Assembly: GCF_958979055.1 (NCBI RefSeq)
Contig: NC_084897.1
Span: 25,597,128-25,661,127 of the forward strand
Direction: 5' to 3'
From: Alnus glutinosa
Lineage: Eukaryota > Streptophyta > Magnoliopsida > Fagales > Betulaceae
Length of the DNA: 64,000 nucleotides
Notes under the pieces: generated by a model
Seen by the model: the letters and a program-made list of their open reading frames with translations, nothing else
What the model was told of the DNA's origin: nothing
Database searches by the model: none
Shown here: one piece after another, positions 42,679-54,740 of the stretch
How positions within the stretch are numbered: the first letter of the stretch is position 1
Layout of the letters: each line of letters opens with the position of its first letter
Translations under genes and position numbers: made by a program

Positions 42679-45322
42679 TGTTGCTTCCCAGTAGAAAGAA
42701 GCAGCAAGAACAGCTAGTGGTTGGATTTCTTATCCTTTGGGCGAGACTCGGTTTCTTGGTTGGCGTTGGATGTTTCCACTTTCTATAAAACAATGCGATG
42801 TGGGCAGGCTGGGCTTCCGGTGGGCCTTTAATCACCAATTTTCATGCAACGATTCCCAAGCCCATGTTATCCCTTTAATAATGACGTCATTATCTTAGTT
42901 TTTTTTTTTTAATGTAAATTTATAATTGAATATATAAAACCCACGTGTGGTCTTATAAATTCAATGGTAGATTTGCACATCTTTTATCTATCTCCGAACA
43001 AGAGATATGTAAGAAAATAAAACTAAATATTTTTCTTTAATAATTGGAGATGCCACCGCCTATTTATTGGTATTCATAAACTATAACCTCCGGCCGATTA
43101 GGATTTTCCAAATTGCTATGCAGCATATTGTCTAAGTAAATTTTAAGTTATATCTGACCACCTAATAAAGGCATATGAATTTACTGTGACATTCAAATTG
43201 ATGTTGATCCTTTTTCGCCTCCAACTTTCCCTCTCGAATGTGCCTAGAAATTCTTTTGGAATTGGAATAATGCCCACGCCATAATAAATATGATTATTGC
43301 ACAAAGTAGAACCGCTTCCTAGCTTAATTGATATGGTAGAATTACATGAGAATAAGGATCACCAGCAATTTTGTGTAATAATCATATCGATTATTATTTG
43401 TTTTTTCTATTATGTTTTCTCAATTTCACTTGAAAACTGAAAGATCTTAATCCAATAGGAACTCTTTTTTTCTTTTTCTTTTTAAAAAAAATACTATATT
43501 CCAATAGGAACTTGATTATAATTGAAGTAAAAGAAAAGTAGTCTGCATTTATGGACGTCCTTATGGGTAACTTGATATAGGGAAATAGAGCTTAAATGCT
43601 TACAACACGTGAACTAAACCTTTTCCTATGGTAAACAAGGCAAGCGAGGTGTTTTAAATTGGAAATTAGCATATGATTAAAGTAATTCATACAATTGAGT
43701 ATAATCTATTAACGCCATGCTTGGGTTGGTTCATATCGATTCTAAGTATTATAGTTAATTAAATAATTTAAAATTTGTCATCTCAACGTACATTTTATTT
43801 TCTAAAATAATCATTAATTTTTCCTCTAGTTCACTTTTTTTTTTTAGTAGGCTATATGGTGATATGCCACAGTCAAAATTAAAAATTTATTCCTTCACCA
43901 TAAAGTAATGGATAAAGTTTTTATTCCAAAATTGATTTGAAAGAATTATTCTCCAAATTAGTATATTAAAATAGCATTTATCTTTAGTGCACCTGATTCT
44001 CACATACATTTTTAATATGACGTATCACAAATGCATTTTTAAAAATAGTTGTGAGAATCACGTGCTTTAAGGTACACGCCAATTTAGTAGGTCGAATTTT
44101 ATTATTATTTTTTTTAAAAAAAAAAACAAATTTGAAGAAAATTTGTGTCTTATGCTCCGTTTGTTTCGGTGTAAAATGATTTCTGTTGTAAAATATTTTT
44201 AGGGAAGTCATTTTTCAAAAAAAATATTTTTTTATCGAAATCATTTTTCGGTGTTTGACGCGTACGAAATTACAAATATTTTTTATATTTTAATTTAATC
44301 ATATTAATTTAAAAAAATTAAATTTTATTCACAAAATAAAAAATGTTAATATAAAAATATTTGTTTATATGTGACACATACAGATTTCGACCATTTGTGC
44401 CAGATTCCGACGATCTTTGCCGGAATCCGGCACAAAACGGCCGGATCCCGGCCGGACTTGCTGGAGAATAGGCCAGAACGGCCAGATCCGGCCAGTATCC
44501 CAGCAAGATGGACGGAGATCCGGCCAGTATCCCGGCCAAATAGCCGAAGATTCGGCCACTCCGGCCAGATTCTAGCCAGTCTGGCCGGAATATGGCACGA
44601 TGCTGTCGGAATCCGGCGACAATTGTCGGATGTCGCCGGATTCTGGCATACTTCGTCGGATTCCGGCATCGATCGGTGCCGGAATCTGGCGATAGTCAAT
44701 TGCTTGAACGTAAAGGTCGATTGCATTGTTTAAAAGAGAGTCGACTACGTCTACCATCTACAAAAAATGATTTACGCTTAAATCATTTTTCGAAATTTAT
44801 TAAGTATTTTTGGTCAAACCGAAATCATTTTTCGGTTGACCGTTATTTTCGCCCCTACCAAACACAAAAAAATACCAAAATCATTTTACGCTGAAACAAA
44901 CGAAGCATTAAAGTAATCTTAAAAAAAATAAAATATGTCAATCTTCCTATTAACAAACTTTCCCTAAATTACTAGTGTTCCCTTTCATCAAACTGTATAT
45001 CCTCCTTAAAAAGGGGTAATAAAAATAATAATAAAAAAAAACATTTCAAATATTTGCCCCGAGATTGTTGGGGGGAATAAGTTAGGCCCAGCCCAAACAC
45101 AGTGTAGGACTTGCTCAAGCCCAAGAAGCCCAAATGTATTGCGGTCCAATCCAAAGAAATACTAATACCGATATGAAACGGAGAAATCTTCTCCTATATA
45201 ATGTCAGCGTACGTCCCAAATTAGTTACCGTCTCACACGCATACATTGGCCTTCGTAACCGCGCGGCTCATCAACATTCAACAGCAATCTTAACTCTTAA
45301 AGTTGTTTACACGAATATTGTC
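42679..45322. other. divergent intergenic region with a MITE
   Basis: Lies between the starts of the small membrane-protein gene (-) and the ALKBH9-type gene (+), so it holds both promoters. It is AT-rich except for the GC-cored MITE at 44153-44907. No gene seen. Confidence 0.6.
44153..44907. mobile_element. MITE with 3 bp TTA duplication and CCGG-rich core
   Basis: Terminal inverted repeats TGCTCCGTTTGTTTCGGTG and, inverted at the right, TGCTTCGTTTGTTTCAGCG continue over about 30 bases (GTAAAATGATTT). The element is flanked by TTA on both sides (44150-44152 and 44908-44910), which fits the PIF/Harbinger superfamily. Further inside, ATCATTTTTCG words repeat in both orientations. The core (about 44390-44705) is made of GCCGGAATC, GATCCGGCC and CCGGATTC words. 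No transposase frame is present. Confidence 0.75.
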
Positions 45323-48300
45323 ATGGGCGACGATCGCCGGGTTGAACCGAACGACACCGACCCGTTCCTGGTCAAGTACAAGCCCTCCGAGCTCCGGATC
45401 GCGTCGGAGTTCCTGACCACGTGGCTCCCCTTCCTATCCAGAGACCTCTGCGACCACTGCGCCCAAACGCTCTCCGATCGCGTGCGCTCACTCGACTCAG
45501 GTACTCACCCTCCTCTCTCTCTCTCTCTCTCTCGTACTTCGGCTTATCTGAATTGTACGTAGAGGTTCTTAAATTTTTGTTTTCACTAGCGTTATTTTTC
45601 CGAAATTAGGGTTTTTTTAATACAAATTTAGGTTTTTCTTTTCTTTGTGGATTTAATTTTTTCACGGTTGCTTGTGCTTTTCTCGTTTTTCTCCTTGGGT
45701 TTTTGTTCGTTATATTATTCATATTAATTTTCTTTTGCAATTGTATGAATTGGGATTGTAGAACTCGATGCCAATGCCGAACCGGATCACCCTGATGAGA
45801 ATTTGGATGCTCCGAATCCGGATAAACCCGGATCGGAGCAGGGGATGAATGATAAGCACGGAGACGATAACTGTGAGGCCAATTCGCTCGGTAGTTGGAA
45901 AGACGGTGCGGATGGGGGTCCTGAACCCGTGGACCCAGACCCGTCTACGAGCGGATCGCCGAGCCATCATCGAATGTCCTGGGCTGACATGGCACAGGAG
46001 GAAGAAGACGATTTTGGGGGAGAGGGGGAGGACGAGGAGGTGGACTCCTCGGAGATAAGAAAACGGTCAGTTGATGTGAATGCTTCCACCGGGGAATTGA
46101 GGGTGTCGGTGAAGGCTATCGAGAAGCCGAAGCCAAACCTGTCGAGGGAACAGAGAGAATACATTAGGTTCATGGATGTGGAGCGAAAGAAAGACTTTAT
46201 GTGCTTCGAAAGAGTGGGTGGAAAGCTTGTTAATATACTCCAGGGGCTTGAGCTTCACAAGGGTATTTTTAGCGCGGCGGAGCAGAAGAGGATTGTGGAT
46301 TATGTGTATGAACTTGAGGCGAAGGGGAGAAAAAGGGAATTGAAAGGTTAGTTAGTTGGTTCAGCTTACTTGGTCTGGTTGTCTTATGCAAATTTTTGAA
46401 ATTGTGTGTGTGTGTGTGTTTTTTTTGTTTTTTATTTTTATTTTAAGGTTGTTTTTGAGTAATTGTGATTGATAATGAAGCTTGCTATTAAGGTTTTGCT
46501 AGGGGATTCTGTGATATGTGGGTGGGTTTATATTAATTGGTCACTATAACTAGGAAAGTAACATTCATTTAATTGGTATGTCATTGTGTGCAGGCACCCA
46601 AAATTGTATGAGTAATCCTGTTTTTTTGGTGAGGCATTAGAGTTAGGATTGTTCTGTCTCTGATAATGCTTGTGTTTACTTGTTTTGAATGGCATACAAG
46701 AATTCTGTCTCTGTCATCACAGTTTTATGTAATTTAGACTTTTAGAGATGCCTGTGGTGGGCCTCTAGTTTTGATTAGTTTCTACAGCTTAAATTTTAGT
46801 CGGCTACTCTTCATTTTACACTTGGTAGTGTCTGAGTGACCGACTGAAACTCTTGCCATGTAAAGATATATCATTTGATGTTTCGGTCCCAGTTCTATTT
46901 ACATATTGCTCTTCCACTCAGCAGCAATCTTGTTTGTTTTGGTTTTTATCCTTGGTACTTTCTAGCTGCATAGGTTGCTGTCGATTTGGTGGTTGATTCT
47001 TATCCTTCAATTAGTGTTTTGTTTTATTTAGTGTAGGCAATCATCAGTTTAGTGCTAGATGAGTATGGTCCTGTTTTTGTTTATTTTGGAATCATAGGGC
47101 AGGTAGGGGTTTCTGACCTAGGAGTCTTGAATTGGTGTTGGATCAAAACATATGGTAGAGGTTCAAGAATAATTAGACATTCTATATTTTCAGACTAGTT
47201 ATGATTGAATGGGAGTTTGAGCATCATGGTTGAGGTATTTGTGGCTTTTATGATAACAAATTCCTTTCTCCAGTATTATTTTTGTATGAATTGAGAGGCA
47301 CTTGTATAATCAATATGTCAGGTGGTAAAAGGATCTAATACTTTTCGTTGGTGAAAAACTATATACTATTATCCTCTCTGGGATGTAAACAATTTTGCAG
47401 TCTTTGGGTTTATTGGTTGTAAAAAGAAGTGTAAAATCAAGTAGGAGGTTCACCCTTTAGTCTACACTCTTTGGCATCCGCAAACATTGGTGTAGGCCAG
47501 ACGTAATAGTCTATACCTTGGTTTGCATGATGTTTATTTGGGTGAATATTTCTTTCATCTGAATGCTAAGTGCCAATGTTATATTTTCTGACATCCTATG
47601 TACTGATTTTTTTCTTTCCCTTCATTGTTTGGTTACTAAGCCTATTAATATATACGTGTTGATTGTTGATCTGGAAGCTTTAAATGAGCTGTGATCTAAT
47701 TTTTATTGTACGCATGTATATGTTTCATTGAGATAGCAAAATAACTATAATTTTATCGTTTTAAGGTCAAACTTATTTTTGTTTTCATGAATTGGTTTGG
47801 ATGGGAGTTTCTTTCTGTTCCTTCCCTGAAATAGGATTTTTTTTCTTCTTTCTTTTTGTTTTATTTTTATTTGTTTTGTTCTTCTTTGCTGATTTTGCAA
47901 ACTCATTGGTAAATATATATCTCAAAGTTCTGCATGATTTATGTATCTCTAAACTACTTGCAGAACGGACATTTACAGCACCCACTAAGTGGATGAGGGG
48001 CAAGGGACGTGTAACTATCCAATTTGGTTGCTGTTACAATTATGCAACGGTAAGTTTTTCCAGCCATGTGGTCTATCAGTCATGATTTATTGTGGGATTT
48101 AGCTAATTATTATGCTCTGTTGGCATTGGTATAATCATAGAAAGTAGAATTATAAATGAGAAAGTGCTAAAAAATTTAGAATTCCGGTGGCAGGATAAAA
48201 AAGGTAATCCGCCTGGCATCCTCCATGATGAAACCGTGGATCCTATGCCTAATCTTTTCAAGGTGATCATTAGAAGGCTGGTCAGATGGCATGTACTTCC

Positions 48301-49177
48301 TCCTAGCTGTGTACCTGATAGTTGCATTGTCAACATCTATGAAGAAGGGGACTGTATACCTCCGCACATTGACAACCATGATTTTGTGCGGCCTTTCTGC
48401 ACTGTGTCATTTCTAAGCGAGTGCAATATACTTTTTGGATCGAACTTGAAAATTTCGGGTCCTGGCGAGTTTTCCGGTTCCTTTGCAATCCCCCTGCCAC
48501 TGGGGTAAGTATGATCTGCTGAATTCTTTTCCTTGTTTTCTCTCCTCCCTATTATTTTTCTGCAGCTTGTCACCTGACTTTAGATTTGCTTTTGTCGAAG
48601 TTTTTGTTTTTATCATTCCATTGTTTTGAGTTTGGAATACTTAAGTCACCATTTTTCCTCCAGATCTGTTCTTGTCTTAAGTGGAAATGGAGCTGACGTG
48701 GCTAAGCATTGTGTGCCTGCAGTTCCTGCAAAGAGGTATAGGTCAAAACGTTACAATGTTATTCTTGTTTGCTTGTACAGATGGCTTTTGCTTTTTACTC
48801 ACGTATCCATTTGTTATAATTTGTTTAGGATATCAATCACATTTAGAAGAATGGATGACTTGAAACGGCCGGTTGGGCACGTTGCAGAACCTGATTTGCA
48901 GGGGATTCAACCATTGTCCTATGAAGTGGACAAGGGAAGAAGGATAAATGCTTCAAAACCTGAACGCTATATGAAGAACGAGCCTTATAGAAGAGGGGTG
49001 AACGAGGAAGCGAGGGGATATGCCGAGGGAAGTGACACCTATATAGACCGTCGTGAATCAACCTGGAGGGGATATGCTGATCAGGGAAGTGACACCTATA
49101 TGGACCGTCGTGAATCAACCTGGAATCGACGAGGGCCTCCAAATAGGTGGAGAGTCAGGAAGAATGTGGGCAACTGA
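45323..49177 (+). CDS. ALKBH9B: ALKBH9-type RNA N6-methyladenosine demethylase
   Basis: Six exons: 45323-45500, 45762-46346, 47964-48049, 48194-48504, 48664-48735 and 48829-49177. They total 1581 nt and encode 526 aa with matching phases. The N-terminus (DPFLVKYKPSELRIASEFL, WLPFLSRDLC) is the plant ALKBH9 signature. An acidic linker follows, then the AlkB 2-oxoglutarate/Fe(II) dioxygenase domain. Iron ligands are H341-x-D343 (PPHIDNHDF) and H402 (AKHCV); 2OG-binding arginines are R411 and R417 in RISITFRR. All catalytic residues are present. Arabidopsis ALKBH9B (At2g17970, 507 aa) removes m6A from RNA in cytoplasmic granules and affects viral RNA. The Arg/Gly/Tyr-rich tail has a tandem duplication (RGYAEGSDTYIDRREST and RGYADQGSDTYMDRREST). 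The ATG at 45323 precedes MGDDRRVEPND and is the first good start. Confidence 0.93.
46347..47963 (+). other. 1.6 kb second intron of the ALKBH9-type gene
   Basis: It begins GTTAGT and ends TTGCAG and is T-rich with a short (TG)n run near 46405. No gene inside. Confidence 0.8.
49014..49125 (+). repeat. ~57 bp tandem duplication in the ALKBH9-type C-terminus
   Basis: Two adjacent units share GGAAGTGACACCTATAT, GACCGTCGTGAATCAACC and GGGGATATGC; they differ by one codon and a few bases. The frame is kept, so the protein carries two copies of a GSDTYxDRRESTW motif. Confidence 0.88.
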
Positions 49178-51080
49178 CGGGCATCTCTGAGTGGTCTGGA
49201 TTGATTCCACTAGTGCCCGGTCGAGAGCTTGGGTTGCAGTACTGTTGGGTTGTAGCTTGAAGCGTGGCTGGTATGATTGGATCAACTAGTTTTTGACTGC
49301 TTGTATTTGAGATGCCTATTGCATTGCCTAGGTGTATGTATAATTTTGACTTGTACACTAGTTTGGAAGTTATTATTTTTCATTTCTTTTCTGGCATTGT
49401 AAGAGTAATTCATTTGTGAGCTGATTAATTTAACGTAATGTAGTAGGTTTTCACCATTGATAAAACTATAAAAGGATTGGAGTTAAGATTTTGATTGAAT
49501 TGTTCACTGTCTACTTGCATTTAAGCTTCTAATTAAATCTCTGGCAAGTAAGGATTTTCAGATTTTGATTGAAATTTTACTTGCATCCAAGCTTCTAATT
49601 AATTCTCCGGCTACATGTGTTAGCGTTGTTCAGCAATTAAATATCAGGAGCAATTTCCTTGATGTGGTATATTAATATATGAGGAGAACGATATAAATTA
49701 TATTTTTATACCACAATTATCTTATATGCTAGGCCTTTTGGATAAGTCTTAATTAAAAATTAAAAAATAAAATAAAATAATCTAAGGGTTGATTGGGCAA
49801 TGCCACACGAGCATTATCTGATAATTATAGAATAAAAATGTAGTATATAATATTGTAGTAAAAATTTCTTACAAACTGATTTGTAGGATATTTCTTACAA
49901 ACCAACTTTTAATAGTGACATGTGTTCCTTGCATGTGAGAAATATATATATATATATATATTGCATGTGTTTTTTAAATGCTTTTTTAATAGCTTGAAAA
50001 ACATATGTCGTTTTTAGAAGTTAATTTTTATAAGAAATAATAATGTTATATACCATATTACTATCTCACAATTATCTCCCTTTGCTAACATGACACTATC
50101 ATTCTATCAATGATCAATCCACTCTTTCATCAACCCTTGTTAAATAAAAAAATATATATATTCTAATGGTGAATTAACAATGACACGTGAGATAGTTATG
50201 TGGCATGTTGCATTACCCTTAAAAAGAAATAATTTGTACATGAGCCCATTAATTTGACCTTGGACAACAGGCAAATTCTAATCTAGGACCGAATTTAAGC
50301 AGAGAATGAAGGAGAGATTTCGGTTCTAAAGTGTCCCCGGACAAGTGAGTCCCGCACCTCAGATTCCCCAGGCCACCTCAGGCCCAAACCCCCCTCCCTC
50401 ATTGGAGGAGAATTTGAAGGTATATATAGGGAGCATTTGTGGCCGGCCACAATAGTGAGGTCAAACAACTGAGTTAAACCTAGTCAGTCAGTCCACTGAG
50501 CTGCAACAAACCAAGTACAAAAAACATTAATCGGGGACCAAAGTTGAATTGTTCTGGTCCTACAAATATGCACTCAAATTGGCGTGGTCCAAAGCACAAA
50601 GATTTAGTTTAAGCCAAAACGCAAAGAGATCTGGGTCCACCCTAAAAACGCTGGAACAGCAGAAGTCATGAAACTGGCATATTAAATTGCATGAAAGTAA
50701 CCACTGACATCAAACTTGAGAGGCTAGAGCATATAGTATGTCCGTTCTAAGTAAGTCTTTGCTGTGGGAAAAACATTAAGGTCGTCTTTGAAAACCAGAT
50801 ATAGAAGATCAATAAAAACTTGTGGCTAGGGTTTGCTCTGTATGGTTGGAAAAGTCTCTATCTTAGACTAAGTGATGAGTAAGAAAGAAAAAAGAAAATG
50901 AGACCTGTAGCAGTCTAGAGAGAGAGAGAGAGGGAAATGATACTGGGGATGTATCTTAAGAGATATGGGGAAGAAAATAAGGGGAAGAGGGATGATTACC
51001 CGGAAGAAAAGGCAGTGTACCACTACGGCTGTGGCACAATAGGGGCACTACCTTATGAGGTAAGCAGCACAGGAGTTTGG

Positions 51081-51120
<40 letters not shown>

Positions 51121-51550
51121 CACTGGCAAATCAAGTCTAAAAGTTTATCAAAGAGAGAAGACCGTGACTACATGGCCAAAGAAACAAACACCCACATCCC
51201 TTATGTCTCAGAGAGAGAGAGAGAGAGAGAGAGAGCAAAACCCCATGTAAATGCATGATAAGGAAAGGCAAATCTCATGATGATAGTGTCAAAATCAAAC
51301 AAATTATGCAATCTGAAAAAGTTGAAACTGAGAGAGACAAATAGAGAGAGAGAGAGAGAGAAGAAGAGACTGAAGCAGTCAGAATGTAGAAAAAGGGAAT
51401 GAAGTAGAATTCAAGGAAATATTCAATATTTCTCGTGGGTCTCTTGGACTTTTTTATTTTTTATTTTGCCGGAGTGATGAACAAGCCCAATTTTTTAACA
51501 TAATTTTCACTGCTCCCGTGTTGATTTTTCAGGCTTCTAACAGCACGAGT

Positions 51551-51572
51551 TATATATATATATATATATATA
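51551..51572. repeat. (TA)n microsatellite
   Basis: TA dinucleotide run in the WUS upstream region. Confidence 0.85.
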
Positions 51573-51916
51573 AACTAATGCCCTAAAAAAATAGAAGAAG
51601 AAAATGAGACAGCAGAGAATGATCATGTAGAAGGCTGGAAGCAGAGATAATTTTGGGTGTAAAAATTTCTTATAATTTACAATAATAATAATTTCTTCGA
51701 AAATAATGAACCTCAAAGACCAAAAGTGCTTGCTACGTACCTAATGGTGACTCCAGACTCCAGTAAAAGACTTACTGAAAAAATCTTCTTGTGAAAAAAT
51801 AAACAGTGGAAATATTGACTCCAATGAAAAAATGAACGGTTGAAATTAGAAGTATAGATTATTGACAATTTCTCTGTCATTCTTTAACGGAAATTAAAAT
51901 GAGAAATCAAGTTAAA

Positions 51917-51920
<4 letters not shown>

Positions 51921-51957
<37 letters not shown>
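51921..51957. repeat. (TA)n microsatellite
   Basis: About 18 TA units in the WUS upstream region. Confidence 0.88.
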
Positions 51958-51959
<2 letters not shown>

Positions 51960-52801
51960 CAAAGGTTGTGCAATTCATAATTGATCAGGGTATATACTTA
52001 AATCATTCGTATCTTTGATAATTAATGCTGTAGAAGCCACTAAAAAATAATTTTAACACCCTCAATGTTAGTAAACTGTAAAAGAGTAATAAGTCTAAAA
52101 GAAAAACAAAAAAATAATATAAAAAGAGTTTTCATATTCATTTCACATTGACTAACGTAACTATTTTAAGTAGCTTTTTTTATTTTGTATTTTAGGTGAT
52201 TGACATAATAAGTTATTCAAAATATGTCATGCCAACTAATATAAAATAAGTATAAAGAATATTATTACTTATTAAAAAAAAGTTTTAATTATTGATTTCA
52301 TATTTATTTTCGTTTTAGTTGGGAAATATTTATGTAAATTTTCTATCTCCAATTTTAAATATGCTTAATTATTGCGGTCCAACTTTAAAGCCTAGTATAG
52401 ATTCCTTATCTTGTAGTATCTAGAGAATAGGATCATAATTATAAATCTTACCTTTCGTTAACTTGGTGTCCAATCTTGCCTTGGAACTTTTTTCCCAACA
52501 CACGTCAAATGCTCGTGGCAAGTGACGCTCGCGCGTCTTTGCTTTCAAAGCTGCTGTTTGTTGTCTCTCTCACTGAATTATAGAGGGCATGCCGCCATGC
52601 CCAAAGAAAAAAAGAAAAAGAAAAAGGAATTTTGGAAGACATGAGCCAATGGGCCTTGGGGTGCTCAATCGAGGGTGTTTGGAAATTGGGGAGGGTAGAA
52701 CGGGCGCTGTGGGAAAGGGCAAAGAATGATGAAGCTTTTTTTTTTTATGATTGATCTCTCATCACATACATACACATAGGAACCTCCAGAAACCATGAAC
52801 A

Positions 52802-52823
52802 CCCCCCCCCCCCCCCCCCCCCC
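52802..52823. repeat. poly(C) tract, 22 nt
   Basis: Uninterrupted run of 22 C about 1.9 kb upstream of the WUS start codon. Confidence 0.9.
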
Positions 52824-53259
52824 AATTAAATGCCTTGGCATTTTTTCTTGGGTCGCGTGCTCCGTACGTTGCATAAAGGACTAGAGGCATCATGACACTG
52901 ATTTCTTTTTCTTTGCACTTCTGCCCCAGTTTTTTTTTGTGTATATCTCTGTTGCACTTCCTGGTTTGTATAAATTAATCATGAAACAACTCAAGTAGAA
53001 TCGAAAACCAGTACATGAGATGAAAGCTGAGTAGGAAGGAGGTGCAAATGGGGATGAAAGCTAAGAGAAGAGCACTGAAACAGCACCTCAATTTCAAATA
53101 AATAGGGTTGAGAATAAGTTTATATATTGAATCATGCATGAATATATATCATGCATGTCAAGGACCGGATCTTGAATGTTATTTGACAGCTTAATTAGCT
53201 TTGATTGAAAGAATAGAGCCTATAATTTTCTTTTTAGTTTATTTTTCGAGCCATTATAT

Positions 53260-53830
53260 TAATAAATACAAAGTTGACACTATGGATGGTAGTAAAATAT
53301 GGAAAAATCCGAATTTGGGGATTGTAAAGGCTAATTGGGATGCATTCGCTAACTTAAGGGCCGGTGTTATTGGTTTGGGTTGTGTTTTTCAGAATGATGA
53401 AGGGCTGGTTGTGGGTGCAAAATATTGTGCATACAAGGTGGAGGTGGATCCTCTATTGGCAGAAGTGATGGCTACCTATTTAGCTATTACTTTATGAAAG
53501 AAAATGAGTTTTACTAATATTGAGTGTGAAGGTGATTCTCTACATGCGATTCAAGGAATTCGTGATACAAGATCTCCTAATATTCGGATTGGGCATTTTG
53601 TGGAGGCAATTAGACATGTTGCATCGGGTTTATTCTCTTGTTTTTGGATCAATTGTTGTAGAGAAGCTAATGTTGTTACCCATGTTTTAGCTGAAGATGC
53701 TTCCTCAAAATGTATCTCTAAATGTTAGTTTGAGGATATACCTCTTTTTATATCTGATGCTTCTTATAAACTATGCGTAATATGGTCACCTTTTATTGTA
53801 TGAGAAGAATTTTAGTGTTAAAAAAAAAAT
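53260..53830 (+). mobile_element. 5'-truncated LINE fragment (RNase H end)
   Basis: The translation WKNPNLGIVKANWDAF, LLAEVMATYLAITL, IECEGDSLHAIQGI and REANVVTHVLAEDAS is the RNase H domain at the end of plant LINE ORF2. One in-frame TGA interrupts it after AITL. A run of A at about 53820-53829 looks like the 3' tail. It lies about 0.9 kb upstream of the WUS start. Confidence 0.8.
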
Positions 53831-54603
53831 TACAAAGTTGCTGCATTTTTCTTGCGTATGAGAGCCTCACTAGCATTATTTATTTATTATGCATGACTAG
53901 TAGCATTATATTTTCAAGGCTGTACTTGGAGGGTATCCTTCAATTCCACTGCACATATATACCGCAATATATAACCCCCCAAATTCCCAATTGGCTCAGA
54001 AGTAGCAGGAAAAGGCTCAAATTCCTGAAATTCCTACCTAGGGTACGAGCATAAGGTAGGGTAACAGAAACCCTAATGGGAAAAAGGCTAATGCAGAGTT
54101 TGGGACCCCCCCCATGTATAAACGGAGTTCATCAAATGGTTCAATTACAGTTTTGCCCTTGACAGCCATAGGTAAAGTACAAGAATATCTTCTAGTCTGG
54201 CTTTTGGGCCTGGTAAAAAAGAGGACCATATCTCCATTAAAAGAAGAACCTCTCATGAATCTAAATGAGACTCCCCCATCAGTTTATCTACATTGCCATT
54301 CATTCATTCATTCACAACACTCTTCTTTCTTTCTTTCTTTCTTTCCATCCAATATATCATTTCATGCTTCACATTCTACTTTACAGAGAGAGACAGAGAG
54401 ACAAAGTAGTGCTTAATAATTTCATACCTGGTCATGCCTTTTCATCCACGTAATTCCACTGATACCCTCCCTTTCTAAGCCCTCTTTTGTCCCTTCCCTT
54501 TTTATGAACCCTTCTCTGTCAACTTCAGTCCTTCTCTCCCAGATATTGCTCTGATTTCCTCTGTCCATCCTCTCCATGTGCCCCCCCTTTCCCCCTTCCC
54601 TAC

Positions 54604-54610
54604 TATTATA
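54604..54610 (+). promoter_or_regulatory. candidate WUS TATA box
   Basis: TATTATAACACC lies about 130 bp upstream of the WUS ATG in a pyrimidine-rich region. A transcription start about 30 bp downstream would fall near 54635. Confidence 0.35.
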
Positions 54611-54655
54611 ACACCACACACCCTTCTCACCATTTCATGCACTTTAACTCTCACC

Positions 54656-54658
<3 letters not shown>

Positions 54659-54696
<38 letters not shown>
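54659..54696. repeat. (CT)n microsatellite in the WUS 5' leader
   Basis: About 18 CT units 45 bp upstream of the WUS start codon. Pyrimidine patches like this are common in plant core promoters and 5' UTRs. Confidence 0.9.
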
Positions 54697-54698
<2 letters not shown>

Positions 54699-54740
54699 TT
54701 TGTTTGCTTCCCTTTGTTTTGTTCTTGTTTTCAATCTATC

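Larger units (their letters stand above)
49178..54740. other. WUSCHEL upstream region, no other gene seen
   Basis: A 5.6 kb stretch between the ALKBH9-type gene and WUS. It begins with 3' UTR and AT-rich DNA, then has several GA microsatellites (50920-50936, 51086-51116, 51212-51233, 51345-51361) and TA runs (51551-51572, 51921-51957). A 22 nt poly(C) lies at 52802-52823 and a LINE fragment at 53260-53830. The last ~300 bp are pyrimidine-rich and contain a TATA-like TATTATA (54604-54610) and (CT)n. The 67-codon open frame at 50937 is not supported by any match. Confidence 0.55.

Noticed and set aside
44318-44757. Open frames in several registers in the MITE core
   Set aside because: A by-product of GCCGGAATC repeats; the peptides are repetitive and match nothing.
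50937-51140. 67-codon frame MILGMYLKRYGEEN...
   Set aside because: Short, partly made of a GA microsatellite; no match. A donor-like GTAAGC follows but no partner exon is evident.
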